A stretch of 64,000 nt of DNA from Mycolicibacterium peregrinum. GTDB lineage: Bacteria > Actinomycetota > Actinomycetes > Mycobacteriales > Mycobacteriaceae. Each line of letters begins with the position of its first letter. The first letter of the stretch is position 1. Below the pieces are notes generated by a model. That model saw nothing but the letters and a program-made list of their open reading frames with translations. It made no database searches and was not told the DNA's origin. Both the position numbers and the translations under genes were made by a program. Of the stretch, positions 43,515-51,190 are shown in pieces. Where the stretch lies: positions 1-64,000 of the forward strand of contig NZ_LQPP01000074.1 of assembly GCF_002102345.1 (NCBI RefSeq), read 5' to 3'.

Positions 43515-44454
43515 CTAGGCCGGTGCTCCCGATGGAATGCCCGCCACGTTGCGTCGGTACCAGGGGCGGCCGTGCCAGCGCTGGTAGTGCCAGACTGTGC
43601 TCGGTAGGAGGCCGCGCTTGTGTAGCCAATAGCCGCTGGGCGTGGACAGGCTGGGATCTTGGCGACCGACTGCGATCTCGCCGAGAATCACACCCTCGCC
43701 TTCCTTGGCCCGTCGCTCGGCGACGATCTCGCCTGATGCCGTGGTGATCATGGTCGAGCCCTCGAAGTGGCCGCGGTATGTCGCCGGTAGCCAGGGCATT
43801 GAGCATTCGAGCTGGCCCGCGTGGGCCGCGTGGATGCAGGGTGCGCCAACGTAGCGGGAGAACGAGGCTGCCGCTGTGCGGGCTGTGAGTCGGTTGTTGT
43901 GCTCAAGACGGTCGAACACGGCATGTGGTTGCCCAGCGCGGGATCGACCACCAGCCCGAACCGGTCATGAGCAGGTCCACGCGACCCCGCAGGCGTCGGA
44001 CCGTGCCCGTGCGCATCAGCTCCCAGCACACCGCGGCGCCGACCTGGTACCCGCCGGTGTTGATGACGCCGTCGTCATTGCCGCCCACGTAGAACGCGTT
44101 CTCCCACATCGTGGGAAGGTCCTTGTCGTGTCGCCCGATGACGCCGGTCGGATCGGCGAGAAAGTACGCGTTGCGGACGTGTCCGTCGGGGTCGCGGCAC
44201 AGGAAAGAGCCGCCGACCAGGGCTGAGTGCCGACGTGCGAGCGTGGCGAGAAGCTGTGTCGCGGGGCCGTCGGGCGGTAACGCCGCGTCGGCCAGCGAGG
44301 CTGCGAAGCCGATCCCCGTGGAGAAGAACTCCGGTAACGCGATGATGCGTGCCCCCGCATGCCCGGCCTCATCGCCGAGTCGCTCGCAGGCGGCCAGGTT
44401 TGCCGGAACATCGGCGAGTGCCGCGTCGAGTTGGACTGCCGCTGCCAGAACCAT
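43515..44454 (-). pseudogene. Nitrilase-family carbon-nitrogen hydrolase, frameshifted
   Basis: The first part, from the ATG at 44454 (AAGGAG upstream), carries all three catalytic residues of the family: E42 (LPEFFSTG), K111 (RHDKDLP) and C143 (AAVCWELMR). It stops at 43903, after GSGWWSIPRW. The next frame, open from there to 43515, continues the same protein: FDRLEHNNRLTARTAAASFSRYVGAP and AAHAGQLEC. Dropping one base near 43930 (in TGGGCAACC) would join the two into about 313 residues. It is either a recent inactivation or a sequencing error. Operator copy 3 lies upstream. Confidence 0.75.
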
Positions 44455-44487
44455 GATCGAACACTCCTTGGGTTGTGAATGCACAGT

Positions 44488-44503
44488 GGACACATGGTGT
44501 CAC
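44488..44503 (-). promoter_or_regulatory. Operator copy 3 (nitrilase promoter)
   Basis: On the minus strand GTGACACCATGTGTCC, 33 bp before the nitrilase ATG. The following hexamer ACTGTG (or CACTGT) is a poor -10, and TTGCCA lies about 20 nt upstream of it. Confidence 0.55.
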
Positions 44504-44535
44504 CTGCTGGCAAGCGTAGCTGGCGCCGACCATTG

Positions 44536-44565
44536 TTGACATGAGGACACAACGTGTCCTACGGT
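44536..44565 (+). promoter_or_regulatory. Promoter of the aldolase operon with embedded operator copy 4
   Basis: TTGACA at 44536-44541, 18-nt spacer, TACGGT at 44560-44565. The spacer holds AGGACACAACGTGTCC at 44544-44559; with the next base it is a perfect 7-3-7 palindrome (AGGACAC/GTGTCCT). A protein bound there would block polymerase. Transcription should start near 44572, giving a leader of about 38 nt. Confidence 0.7.
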
Positions 44566-44609
44566 CATTCTTGTGTCGCTGGTCCCTCCACAGAGAAAGG
44601 CAGGCCGAG

Positions 44610-45395
44610 ATGACGACTACGCTTGGTGATTCGAAACAGGTTCTGATGCAGCGGGCGCTCGATGGGTTGTCGACCCATATCGAGGAGTCCGCCCTGACGA
44701 CGCGGCAGAAACTGGCGTTGACGTGTCGAGCGCTTTTCGATGCGGGCCACGACTCCGGCCTGGCCGGTCAGATCACCGCGCGGGCCGGCAAGCCAGGTAC
44801 CTACTACACCCAACGACTGGGGCTGGGCTTCGACGAGATCTCCGAAGACAATCTGCTGCTGGTCGACGAAGATCTCAACGTCCTCGAGGGTGAGGGAATG
44901 GCCAACCCCGCCAACCGATTCCACACCTGGATCTACCGCGCTCGGCCCGACGTCCAGTGCATCGTGCACACGCACCCGTTCCACGTCGCGGCGCTGTCGA
45001 TGCTGGAAGTCCCGCTGCAGGTATCGCAGATGGATATCGCGCCACTGTACGACGATTGCGCCTTCCTGGCCGACTGGCCCGGCGTTCCGGTCGGCAACGA
45101 AGAGGGTGAGATCATCAGCGCCGCACTGGGGGACAAGAAGGCGATCCTGCTGGCCCACCACGGCCATGTGATCGCCGGAGCGAGCATCGAGGAATCATGC
45201 TCGCTGGCGATGCTGATCGAGCGCGGCGCCAAACTGCAACTGGCTGCCATGGCGGCGGGCGCGATCGCCGAATTGCCGCCGCGACTGGCGCGCGAGGCCC
45301 ACGACTGGACGCTGCGGCCCAAACGCAGCCAGGCCAACTTCGCCTACTACGCCCGGCGCGCGCTGCGCAATCACCCCGACGCGCTCACCAGTTGA
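44610..45395 (+). CDS. Class II aldolase/adducin family protein
   Basis: A 261-residue protein. Zinc ligands of the fold are seen in CIVHTHPFHVAAL (H120, H122) and LLAHHGHVIAG (H182/H183), with GMANPANRFHTWIYRARPDV before them. Family members are fuculose- or ribulose-phosphate-type aldolases, epimerases or decarboxylases, so the reaction cannot be fixed. The ATG at 44610 gives MTTTLGDSK. It is first of three genes, and is followed 56 bp later by the DapA-type gene. Confidence 0.88.
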   Translation: MTTTLGDSKQVLMQRALDGLSTHIEESALTTRQKLALTCRALFDAGHDSGLAGQITARAGKPGTYYTQRLGLGFDEISEDNLLLVDEDLNVLEGEGMANPANRFHTWIYRARPDVQCIVHTHPFHVAALSMLEVPLQVSQMDIAPLYDDCAFLADWPGVPVGNEEGEIISAALGDKKAILLAHHGHVIAGASIEESCSLAMLIERGAKLQLAAMAAGAIAELPPRLAREAHDWTLRPKRSQANFAYYARRALRNHPDALTS

Positions 45396-45451
45396 GCATC
45401 CCCGCACGCCTCAGCCCCGATCCCGATTCGAACCGCAAAGGAACAACCAGA

Positions 45452-46336
45452 ATGACCGCCAACACTGAGATCCACGGAATTCTCGCCTATCCGGTGACTC
45501 CGTTCACCGACGACCACCAGATCGACACGGGCAAGCTGGCTGCCCTGATCGAACGCCTCGTGGCCGGGGGAGCGCACGGTATCGTCCCGCTGGGCAGCAC
45601 CGGCGAGTCGGCGTACCTCACCGAAGCCGAGTTCGATGCCGTCATCGACACCACGATCGGCGTGGTCGACCGTCGGGTGCCAGTCATCATCGGTGCCTCG
45701 GATCTGACCACGGCCAACACCATTCGCCGGGCTCAGTACGCCGAGCGGGCCGGTGCCGACGCGGTCATGGTGCTGCCGATCTCGTATTGGAAGCTGTCCG
45801 AGCGGGAGATCGCCCAGCACTATGCGTCCATCGGCGCCGCGATCGGCATTCCGATCATGGTCTACAACAACCCGGCGACCAGTGGCATCGACATGCGACC
45901 GGAGCTGCTGGTGCAGATGTTCAACGACATCGACAACGTCACCATGGTCAAGGAATCCACCGGTGACATCACCCGCATGGAGCGACTGTCCGAGCTCACC
46001 GACGGCCGGCTGCCGTTCTACAACGGCAGTAATCCCATGATTCTCAAGGCATTCAAGGCGGGAGCCAGGGGCTGGTGTACAGCGGCGCCGAACCTGTTGC
46101 CGCAGCCGTGCCTGGATCTCTACGCAGCGGCACAGGCCGGAGACTGGACGAAGGCCGAGGCCATCTACACCGAACTCAAGCCCTTCCTGGAGTTCATCGT
46201 CGCCGGTGGTCTGCCCACGACGATCAAGGGCGGCCTGGAACTGGTGGGACAAAGCGTCGGCGTGCCGCGGTTGCCGTTGCTCCCGCTCGACGGCGAGGGG
46301 CGCGAGGAACTGAGCCGGCTCCTGTCGGTGTCGTGA
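45452..46336 (+). CDS. DapA/NAL-family class I aldolase or lyase
   Basis: A 294-residue TIM-barrel protein of the dihydrodipicolinate synthase / N-acetylneuraminate lyase family. It has GIVPLGSTGESAYLTEAE, the catalytic tyrosine Y138 (VYNNPATSG) and the Schiff-base lysine K167 (MVKESTGDI). Since it sits in a catabolic-looking operon rather than beside lysine genes, a pyruvate-dependent aldolase or dehydratase acting on a sugar acid or similar is more likely than DapA itself. AAAGGAA precedes the ATG. Confidence 0.88.
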   Translation: MTANTEIHGILAYPVTPFTDDHQIDTGKLAALIERLVAGGAHGIVPLGSTGESAYLTEAEFDAVIDTTIGVVDRRVPVIIGASDLTTANTIRRAQYAERAGADAVMVLPISYWKLSEREIAQHYASIGAAIGIPIMVYNNPATSGIDMRPELLVQMFNDIDNVTMVKESTGDITRMERLSELTDGRLPFYNGSNPMILKAFKAGARGWCTAAPNLLPQPCLDLYAAAQAGDWTKAEAIYTELKPFLEFIVAGGLPTTIKGGLELVGQSVGVPRLPLLPLDGEGREELSRLLSVS

Positions 46337-46347
46337 GGGGCGGCGGC

Positions 46348-46788
46348 ATGGATCGCGCCACCCCGGCGTTGGGCAATGCCACCGCGACGACGTTGCTCGC
46401 GGCCGGGCTGATCTTCCTGCTGGCATTGGCACTCGGAGTATGGAAGTACCGGCAGATGGCCACTTCCGCGCGGCACGTCGCCCATCCGTATGTCGACATC
46501 GCCCATCGTGCGTCGCTGCTGTACGCGTTCGCGACGCTGCTGACCGCGGTGTTCGTCGAACTCAGTGCGTGGCCGGACTGGGTCAACCTGACTGCGGCGA
46601 TGGTGCTGGTGTTCTTCTTCCTCGCCGCGATCATCAGCTACATCGTGCATGGCGCCCGGCGGGACACGACGAATCAGTTCGAACACCCGAATGCCGGGAT
46701 GCACGTCTCGATGGCGCTGCTGATCGCCGGTGAGATCGGTGGATTCGCGGTTCTGCTCGTCGGATTCGTGATCGGACAATGGGGCTGA
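46348..46788 (+). CDS. Four-TM membrane protein, last in the aldolase operon
   Basis: A 146-residue protein with four membrane segments at about residues 12-30, 47-66, 72-95 and 118-140, linked by short loops; HPYVDIAHRAS and RRDTTNQFEHPNAGMH are the polar ones. No known transport motif. The ATG at 46348 follows GAGGGG; a GTG at 46333 overlapping the previous stop is an alternative. It could be a transporter or exporter subunit for the pathway, which is inference. Confidence 0.72.
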   Translation: MDRATPALGNATATTLLAAGLIFLLALALGVWKYRQMATSARHVAHPYVDIAHRASLLYAFATLLTAVFVELSAWPDWVNLTAAMVLVFFFLAAIISYIVHGARRDTTNQFEHPNAGMHVSMALLIAGEIGGFAVLLVGFVIGQWG

Positions 46789-46813
46789 GTTGACCGGGCA
46801 GGGCTCGATCCGG

Positions 46814-47290
46814 CTAGGTGCCCCGCCTGCCCAACAGCTTTCGGGTGCGGGCCGGCGCTGCAGCCGGGATGTCGGCGAGGATGTCGGCAAGCGTGACGTC
46901 GTCGAGGCTGGCCCGCCAGGCCTGGTGCGCCTCAGCCATTTTCACGGCCAAGATGCACTCGTGGCGGCACCAGGCGGCGGGTAGGGCGCCGCGGCCCTGC
47001 TGCCGGATCTCGCGGCATTCGTAGGGAGCGGCCGCGCCGTCGACGGCTTCGACGATCTGCAGCAGCGTGATGTCGGCTGGTGCCCGCCCGAGCCGGAACC
47101 CACCGCGCGGGCCGGTCGTGGCGGTCAACACGCCCGCACGGGTGAGTGCCTGTAGCTGCTTGGCGAGATAGGCCGCGGGCAGGTCGAAGTACTCCGCGAG
47201 ATCAGCGGCCGATGCGGTGGTCCCGGCCTCGAGCTGCGCCAGCGACGTCGCGCAGTGCAGCGCCCACTCGGTGGCCACGGGAAGTTTCAC
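46814..47290 (-). CDS. Rrf2-family regulator with Fe-S type cysteines
   Basis: A 158-residue Rrf2 protein. The winged HTH includes ASAADLAEYFDLPAAYLAKQLQALTRAGVLTATTGPRGGFRLGR. Three cysteines C92, C108 and C112 (YECRE, AWCRHECIL) sit where IscR/NsrR bind an iron-sulfur cluster, so it may sense NO, oxygen or redox state. The GTG start is divergent from the NmrA-like gene, with only 72 bp between; it likely controls both. Confidence 0.88.
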   Translation of the reverse strand: MKLPVATEWALHCATSLAQLEAGTTASAADLAEYFDLPAAYLAKQLQALTRAGVLTATTGPRGGFRLGRAPADITLLQIVEAVDGAAAPYECREIRQQGRGALPAAWCRHECILAVKMAEAHQAWRASLDDVTLADILADIPAAAPARTRKLLGRRGT

Positions 47291-47316
47291 GGCCCATAGT
47301 TTATTACAGATATCAA

Positions 47317-47331
47317 GGACCTATATAGTCC
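47317..47331. promoter_or_regulatory. Candidate Rrf2 operator in the divergent gap
   Basis: GGACCTATATAGTCC, an inverted repeat with 4-bp arms around an AT-rich centre, flanked on both sides by AGATAT (47308 and 47333 regions). It lies between the divergent Rrf2 and NmrA-like starts and overlaps possible TATA-type -10 boxes. Confidence 0.4.
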
Positions 47332-47362
47332 GAGATATTTATCGGCCAGGACAGGAGTCGTC

Positions 47363-48106
47363 ATGCGGATCGCAGTTGCCGGGGCTACGGGAAACATCGG
47401 GGCGCGCGTGGTCGTGGCGCTGCAGGGTGCTGGACACGACGTGGTGGCGATCAGCCGCTCGAACGGGGTGGATCTGTCCACCGGGGACGGCCTCGACGCG
47501 GCGCTGGCCGGGGTGCAGGCCGTTGTCGACGCGATCAGTGCCCCGCCCGCGGACCGGGACAGCACCGTGGACTACCTGGGCACCGCCACCCGCAACCTGC
47601 TCGCGGCCGAAGCGCGCGCGGGAGTGGCGCACCATGTGCTGCTGTCCATCGTGGGAATTCACGACATCGAGGGCAATCCGCACTATGCCGGAAAACGCGA
47701 GCAGGAGCGGCTGATCGAGGCCGGGTCCGTGCCGTGGACGATCGTGCCGGCCACCCAGTTCCACGATTTCGCCGAGACGGTGGTGAGTTGGACCGAGCAG
47801 AACGGGCGTGCCGAAATCGCCCCGTTGCTGGTTCAGCCCATCGATCCCGACGACGTGGCCGCCGTGCTCGCGGAGGTGGTGGTGGGGGACCCGCAGGGCC
47901 GCCACGTCGACGTGGCGGGTCCGCAGACCCAGGATCTGGTGGACCTGGCCCGTCGGACCCTGGCGGCCCGCGGCCGTGAGGTGACACTGGTGCCGACGTG
48001 GTCGTCGATCTTCGGGCTGTCCATGTCGGGCAATGCCTTGCTGCCCGCTGAGAACGCCCGCATCGCGCCCACCACCTTCGACCAGTGGCTGAGCCGGCAG
48101 CGGTAG
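47363..48106 (+). CDS. NmrA-like NAD(P)-binding protein (atypical SDR)
   Basis: A 247-residue Rossmann protein: RIAVAGATGNIGARVVVALQGAGHDV is the nucleotide motif, HHVLLSIVGIHDIEGNPHYAGKREQERLIEAG carries the YxxxK-like YAGKR, and the C-terminal part is NmrA-type (DVAGPQTQDLVDLARRTLAARG). Such proteins are often quinone or flavin reductases or redox sensors and are often regulated by a divergent Rrf2 protein, as here. CAGGAG precedes the ATG. Confidence 0.86.
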   Translation: MRIAVAGATGNIGARVVVALQGAGHDVVAISRSNGVDLSTGDGLDAALAGVQAVVDAISAPPADRDSTVDYLGTATRNLLAAEARAGVAHHVLLSIVGIHDIEGNPHYAGKREQERLIEAGSVPWTIVPATQFHDFAETVVSWTEQNGRAEIAPLLVQPIDPDDVAAVLAEVVVGDPQGRHVDVAGPQTQDLVDLARRTLAARGREVTLVPTWSSIFGLSMSGNALLPAENARIAPTTFDQWLSRQR

Positions 48107-48160
48107 GTCGGGGGCACGCCGGGCCCGGTGATGTCACAGGTTCCTGCCATCATGGACGGC

Positions 48161-50275
48161 ATGCCGTTGGAGGCTCCCTCGCCCGCCCTGGGCGACCTGG
48201 ACGATGAGCAGCGGGAGGCAGTCCTGGCCGCCCGCGGTCCGGTGTGCGTGCTCGCCGGCGCAGGTACCGGCAAGACCCGCACCATCACCCGCCGGATCGC
48301 GCACCTGGTGGCCGGCGGCCACGTTGCCCCCAGCCAGGTGCTGGCGGTGACGTTCACCGCGCGCGCGGCCGGGGAGATGCGGAGCCGGTTGCGCCAGCTG
48401 GGCCAGGAGTCCGGGGTGAACACCTCCGCCGTGCAGGCGGTGACGTTTCACGCCGCCGCGCGCAGGCAGCTGCAGTACTTCTGGCCCCGGCTGGTCGGCG
48501 ACACCGGATGGGAGTTGCTCGACAGCAAGTTCTCCGTCGTCGCACAGGCCGCCAACCGGGCCGGGATGCAGACCAGCACCGACGATGTCCGTGACCTGGC
48601 CGGCGAAATCGAATGGGCCAAGGCATCTTTGATCACCCCCGAGGCCTATAGCACGGCGGTCGCGAAGACCGGGCGTGACATCCCGTTCGACGCCTCCAAG
48701 GTGGCGGCGGTCTATTCGGGCTACGAGGCGCTCAAGGCCCGGCGTGACGGCTCAGCACTGCTGGACTTCGACGACCTGCTGCTGCACACCGCCGCGGCCA
48801 TCGAAAACGACGCCGCGGTCGCGCAGGAATTCCGCGACCGCTACCGCTGCTTCGTCGTCGACGAGTACCAGGACGTCACGCCCCTGCAGCAACGGGTGCT
48901 CGACGCGTGGCTGGGGGAGCGCGACGACCTCACCGTGGTCGGTGATGCCAACCAGACGATCTACTCGTTCACCGGGGCCACCCCGCGGTTCCTGCTGGAT
49001 TTCTCGCGACGTTTCCCCGACGCAGCGGTGGTGCGGCTGGAGCGCGACTACCGCTCGACGCCGCAGGTGGTGTCGTTGGCCAACCGGGTGATCGCAGCCG
49101 CACGCGGCCGGATGGCCGGCAGCAAGCTGCATCTGGTGGGGCAGCGCGATCCTGGTCCCGAGCCGACGTTCTCCGAGTATCCCGACGAGGTCGCCGAGGC
49201 CAATGCCGTCGCCCGCTCCATCAAGAAGCTGATCGAAAACGGAACGGAGCCGGCCGAAATCGCGGTGCTCTACCGGATCAACGCGCAGTCGGAGGTCTAC
49301 GAGGAGGCGCTCACCGAGGCGGGGGTCGCATTCCAGGTGCGCGGCGGCGAGGGCTTCTTCAGCCGCCAGGAGATCCGCCAGTCACTGGTGGCGATGCAAC
49401 GCTTCGCCGAACGCGACATTCCGGAGGACAACCTGCCCGCCCTCGTGCGTGAGCTCCTGGAACCGCTGGGGCTGACGGCCGAGCCGCCGGCCGGTACCAA
49501 GGCGCGGGAACGCTGGGAAGCGTTGACGGCGTTGGCCGAACTGGTCGACGAAGAGGTCGCGGTGCGCCCGGAACTGGATCTGCGGGCATTGGTCGCCGAA
49601 TTGCGCCAGCGGGCCGACTCGCGGCACCCACCGGTGGTGCAGGGCGTGACCTTGGCGTCGCTGCACGCCGCCAAGGGGCTGGAGTGGGATGCGGTGTACC
49701 TGGTCGGCCTGGCCGACAACACTTTGCCGATCTCCCATGCGCTCGCGCACGGACCCGACAGTGAACCGGTGGAGGAGGAGCGTCGGCTGCTCTATGTCGG
49801 GGTCACCCGCGCCCGGGTACACCTGGGGCTGAGCTGGGCGCTGGCCCGGACCCCGGGCGGGCGGCAGGGCCGACGGCCGTCGCGGTTCCTCAACGGCATC
49901 GCGCCGCAGCTGCAGAACGGGGGCGGCTCGAGCCCGGACCGGTCGCGTCGTCAGCGGGGGCCCGCACCGCGCTGCCGGGTCTGCAATGCCGCGCTGACAA
50001 CTCCACCCGCGATCATGTTGCGTCGCTGTGAAACGTGCCCGTCGGACTTGGACGAGGAGCTGCTCACCGAGCTCAAGGAGTGGCGGCTACGCGTCTCCAA
50101 GGAGATGAAGGTGCCGGCGTATGTGGTGTTCACCGACAACACTCTGATCGCGATCGCCGAGTCGCTGCCAACCGACGAAGCCGCACTGGTGGCGCTTCCC
50201 GGGATCGGTGCGCGCAAGCTCGAGCAGTACGGCCCGGACGTCCTCGAGTTGGTACGTGGCCGCCAAGATTCGTAA
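48161..50275 (+). CDS. uvrD2: DNA helicase UvrD2
   Basis: A 704-residue SF1 helicase: LAGAGTGKTRTITRRIA (motif I), FVVDEYQDVTPLQQR (II), GDANQTIYSFTGATPRFLLDF (III), LHAAKGLEWDAVYLVGL and YVGVTRARVHL (VI). A tetracysteine module (CRVCNAAL to RRCETCPSDL) and a C-terminal HRDC domain (LPGIGARKLEQYG) follow, as in mycobacterial UvrD2, which is essential in M. smegmatis. The ATG at 48161 gives the known length; ATGs at 48128 and 48152 are possible. Confidence 0.94.
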   Translation: MPLEAPSPALGDLDDEQREAVLAARGPVCVLAGAGTGKTRTITRRIAHLVAGGHVAPSQVLAVTFTARAAGEMRSRLRQLGQESGVNTSAVQAVTFHAAARRQLQYFWPRLVGDTGWELLDSKFSVVAQAANRAGMQTSTDDVRDLAGEIEWAKASLITPEAYSTAVAKTGRDIPFDASKVAAVYSGYEALKARRDGSALLDFDDLLLHTAAAIENDAAVAQEFRDRYRCFVVDEYQDVTPLQQRVLDAWLGERDDLTVVGDANQTIYSFTGATPRFLLDFSRRFPDAAVVRLERDYRSTPQVVSLANRVIAAARGRMAGSKLHLVGQRDPGPEPTFSEYPDEVAEANAVARSIKKLIENGTEPAEIAVLYRINAQSEVYEEALTEAGVAFQVRGGEGFFSRQEIRQSLVAMQRFAERDIPEDNLPALVRELLEPLGLTAEPPAGTKARERWEALTALAELVDEEVAVRPELDLRALVAELRQRADSRHPPVVQGVTLASLHAAKGLEWDAVYLVGLADNTLPISHALAHGPDSEPVEEERRLLYVGVTRARVHLGLSWALARTPGGRQGRRPSRFLNGIAPQLQNGGGSSPDRSRRQRGPAPRCRVCNAALTTPPAIMLRRCETCPSDLDEELLTELKEWRLRVSKEMKVPAYVVFTDNTLIAIAESLPTDEAALVALPGIGARKLEQYGPDVLELVRGRQDS

Positions 50276-50299
50276 AGATCGTGCCAAAACCGCAGGTAG

Positions 50300-50337
50300 A
50301 AAATAGGTTGTGCGATCTGGCTGTTAGGCTTTAGCCT
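50300..50337 (+). promoter_or_regulatory. whiB7 promoter with WhiB7-type AT-rich element
   Basis: AAAAT at 50300-50304, three bases, then TTGTGC (-35, 50308-50313), an 18-nt spacer and TAGCCT (-10, 50332-50337). An AT-rich block 3 bp upstream of the -35 is the hallmark of promoters bound by WhiB7 with the primary sigma factor. Transcription would start near 50344. Confidence 0.75.
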
Positions 50338-50380
50338 CGTAACACAGCTCTGGTAACGAGACGGAAGGAGGGCGCCCGCA

Positions 50381-50602
50381 ATGGATAACAACATCGAATT
50401 CAGCGGTGTAGCGGTTGCTGGCATGCCGTCGTCCGTGCTCGCCGTCGCCGTTGCCGCGGTTTCCCCGGCAGCCCGTCGGTACGCCGCATCCGCTGCCCCC
50501 GCCGCCGGATGGCCGGCCGCCGCCGCTGCTGCCATTGCGCCGCAGCATAAGCGCCGTCCCGCCGCCGCGACTGGCGCGTCCGTGGATCGGAGCTCCTTCT
50601 AG
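50381..50602 (+). CDS. Upstream ORF in the whiB7 leader
   Basis: A 73-codon reading frame with a strong ribosome site (GAAGGAGGG, about 9 nt before the ATG), lying entirely in the 417-nt whiB7 leader. The peptide is Ala/Pro/Val-rich (MDNNIEFSGVAVAG at the start, a poly-Ala stretch, then KRRP) and is unlikely to have a function of its own. Its translation probably senses ribosome stalling by antibiotics and controls readthrough of the terminator that begins 24 nt past its stop. Confidence 0.75.
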   Translation: MDNNIEFSGVAVAGMPSSVLAVAVAAVSPAARRYAASAAPAAGWPAAAAAAIAPQHKRRPAAATGASVDRSSF

Positions 50603-50612
50603 GAAGAGCTCC
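50589..50612 (+). other. Hairpin over the uORF stop codon
   Basis: GGAGCTC pairs with GAGCTCC, extended by TTC/GAA past a bulged C, with the uORF stop TAG in the loop. A terminating ribosome would melt it, a stalled one upstream would leave it to form, so it is a candidate switch element of the attenuator. Confidence 0.55.
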
Positions 50613-50625
50613 CATCACAGCCAAA

Positions 50626-50669
50626 TGGCCACGGACCCGCAGTCAACCGGATCCGTGGCCAATGTTTTT
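50626..50669 (+). terminator. Intrinsic terminator (attenuator) in the whiB7 leader
   Basis: TGGCCACGGA pairs with TCCGTGGCCA (10 bp), a 16-nt loop, then ATGTTTTTGG. It lies about 90 bp before the whiB7 ATG, so full-length whiB7 mRNA requires readthrough. Early termination in the whiB7 leader has been described in other mycobacteria. Confidence 0.85.
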
Positions 50670-50760
50670 GGGAGTTGTTCCAACCCTCGAAACCTGGTCG
50701 CAGATCCCTCGAAGAGACAGATCGCCGACAACAACGACCAGGAAGCAGGGGGATAAGCAC

Positions 50761-51072
50761 ATGTCCATTGCGATGACCGCTCCGGAGATGAGCGTCGCGC
50801 CGGTGACATGCGAAGAGCGGCTGCCGGCGGTGCCATGCCACATCGGGAATCCCGATCTGTGGTTCGCCGAGAGCCCAGTCGATCTGGAGCAGGCCAAGGC
50901 ACTGTGCGCGGATTGCCCGATCCGTAACGAGTGCCTGGCCGCCGCGCTGGAACGGCAGGAGCCGTGGGGCGTCTGGGGCGGCGAGATCCTCGACCGCGGA
51001 ACGATTGTGGCCCGCAAGCGGCCGCGTGGCCGTCCGCGGAAGAACGCCGCGGGTAACCCAGCCGCCGCGTGA
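50761..51072 (+). CDS. whiB7: WhiB7, regulator of intrinsic antibiotic resistance
   Basis: A 103-residue Wbl protein: cluster ligands C26, C49, C52 and C58, the turn EPWGVWGGE, and a C-terminal AT-hook KRPRGRPRK that sets WhiB7 apart from other Wbl proteins. It activates ribosome-protection, efflux and modification genes on exposure to ribosome-targeting drugs, and its own promoter. The start at 50761 gives an N-terminus slightly longer than usual (an extra C17); the ATG at 50773 is possible. Confidence 0.95.
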   Translation: MSIAMTAPEMSVAPVTCEERLPAVPCHIGNPDLWFAESPVDLEQAKALCADCPIRNECLAAALERQEPWGVWGGEILDRGTIVARKRPRGRPRKNAAGNPAAA

Positions 51073-51121
51073 GTGCGGCGGCCGGGCCGCCGTACCCGCC
51101 CGCACTGACGCGCCCGCAATT

Positions 51122-51167
51122 GTCACGCTGGAGTGGCGCCCGACGCCGGGCGTCACTCCAGCGTGAC
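51122..51167. terminator. Long perfect hairpin between whiB7 and the ABC1 kinase gene
   Basis: GTCACGCTGGAGTG pairs with CACTCCAGCGTGAC (14 bp), continued inward by CGCCCG/CGGGCG with loop ACGC, so about 21 paired positions in 46 nt. It lies between convergent stops (51072, 51191) and can end both transcripts. There is no T-run. Confidence 0.65.
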
Positions 51168-51190
51168 GCTCGGGCCGTAACGGGCGCTAC

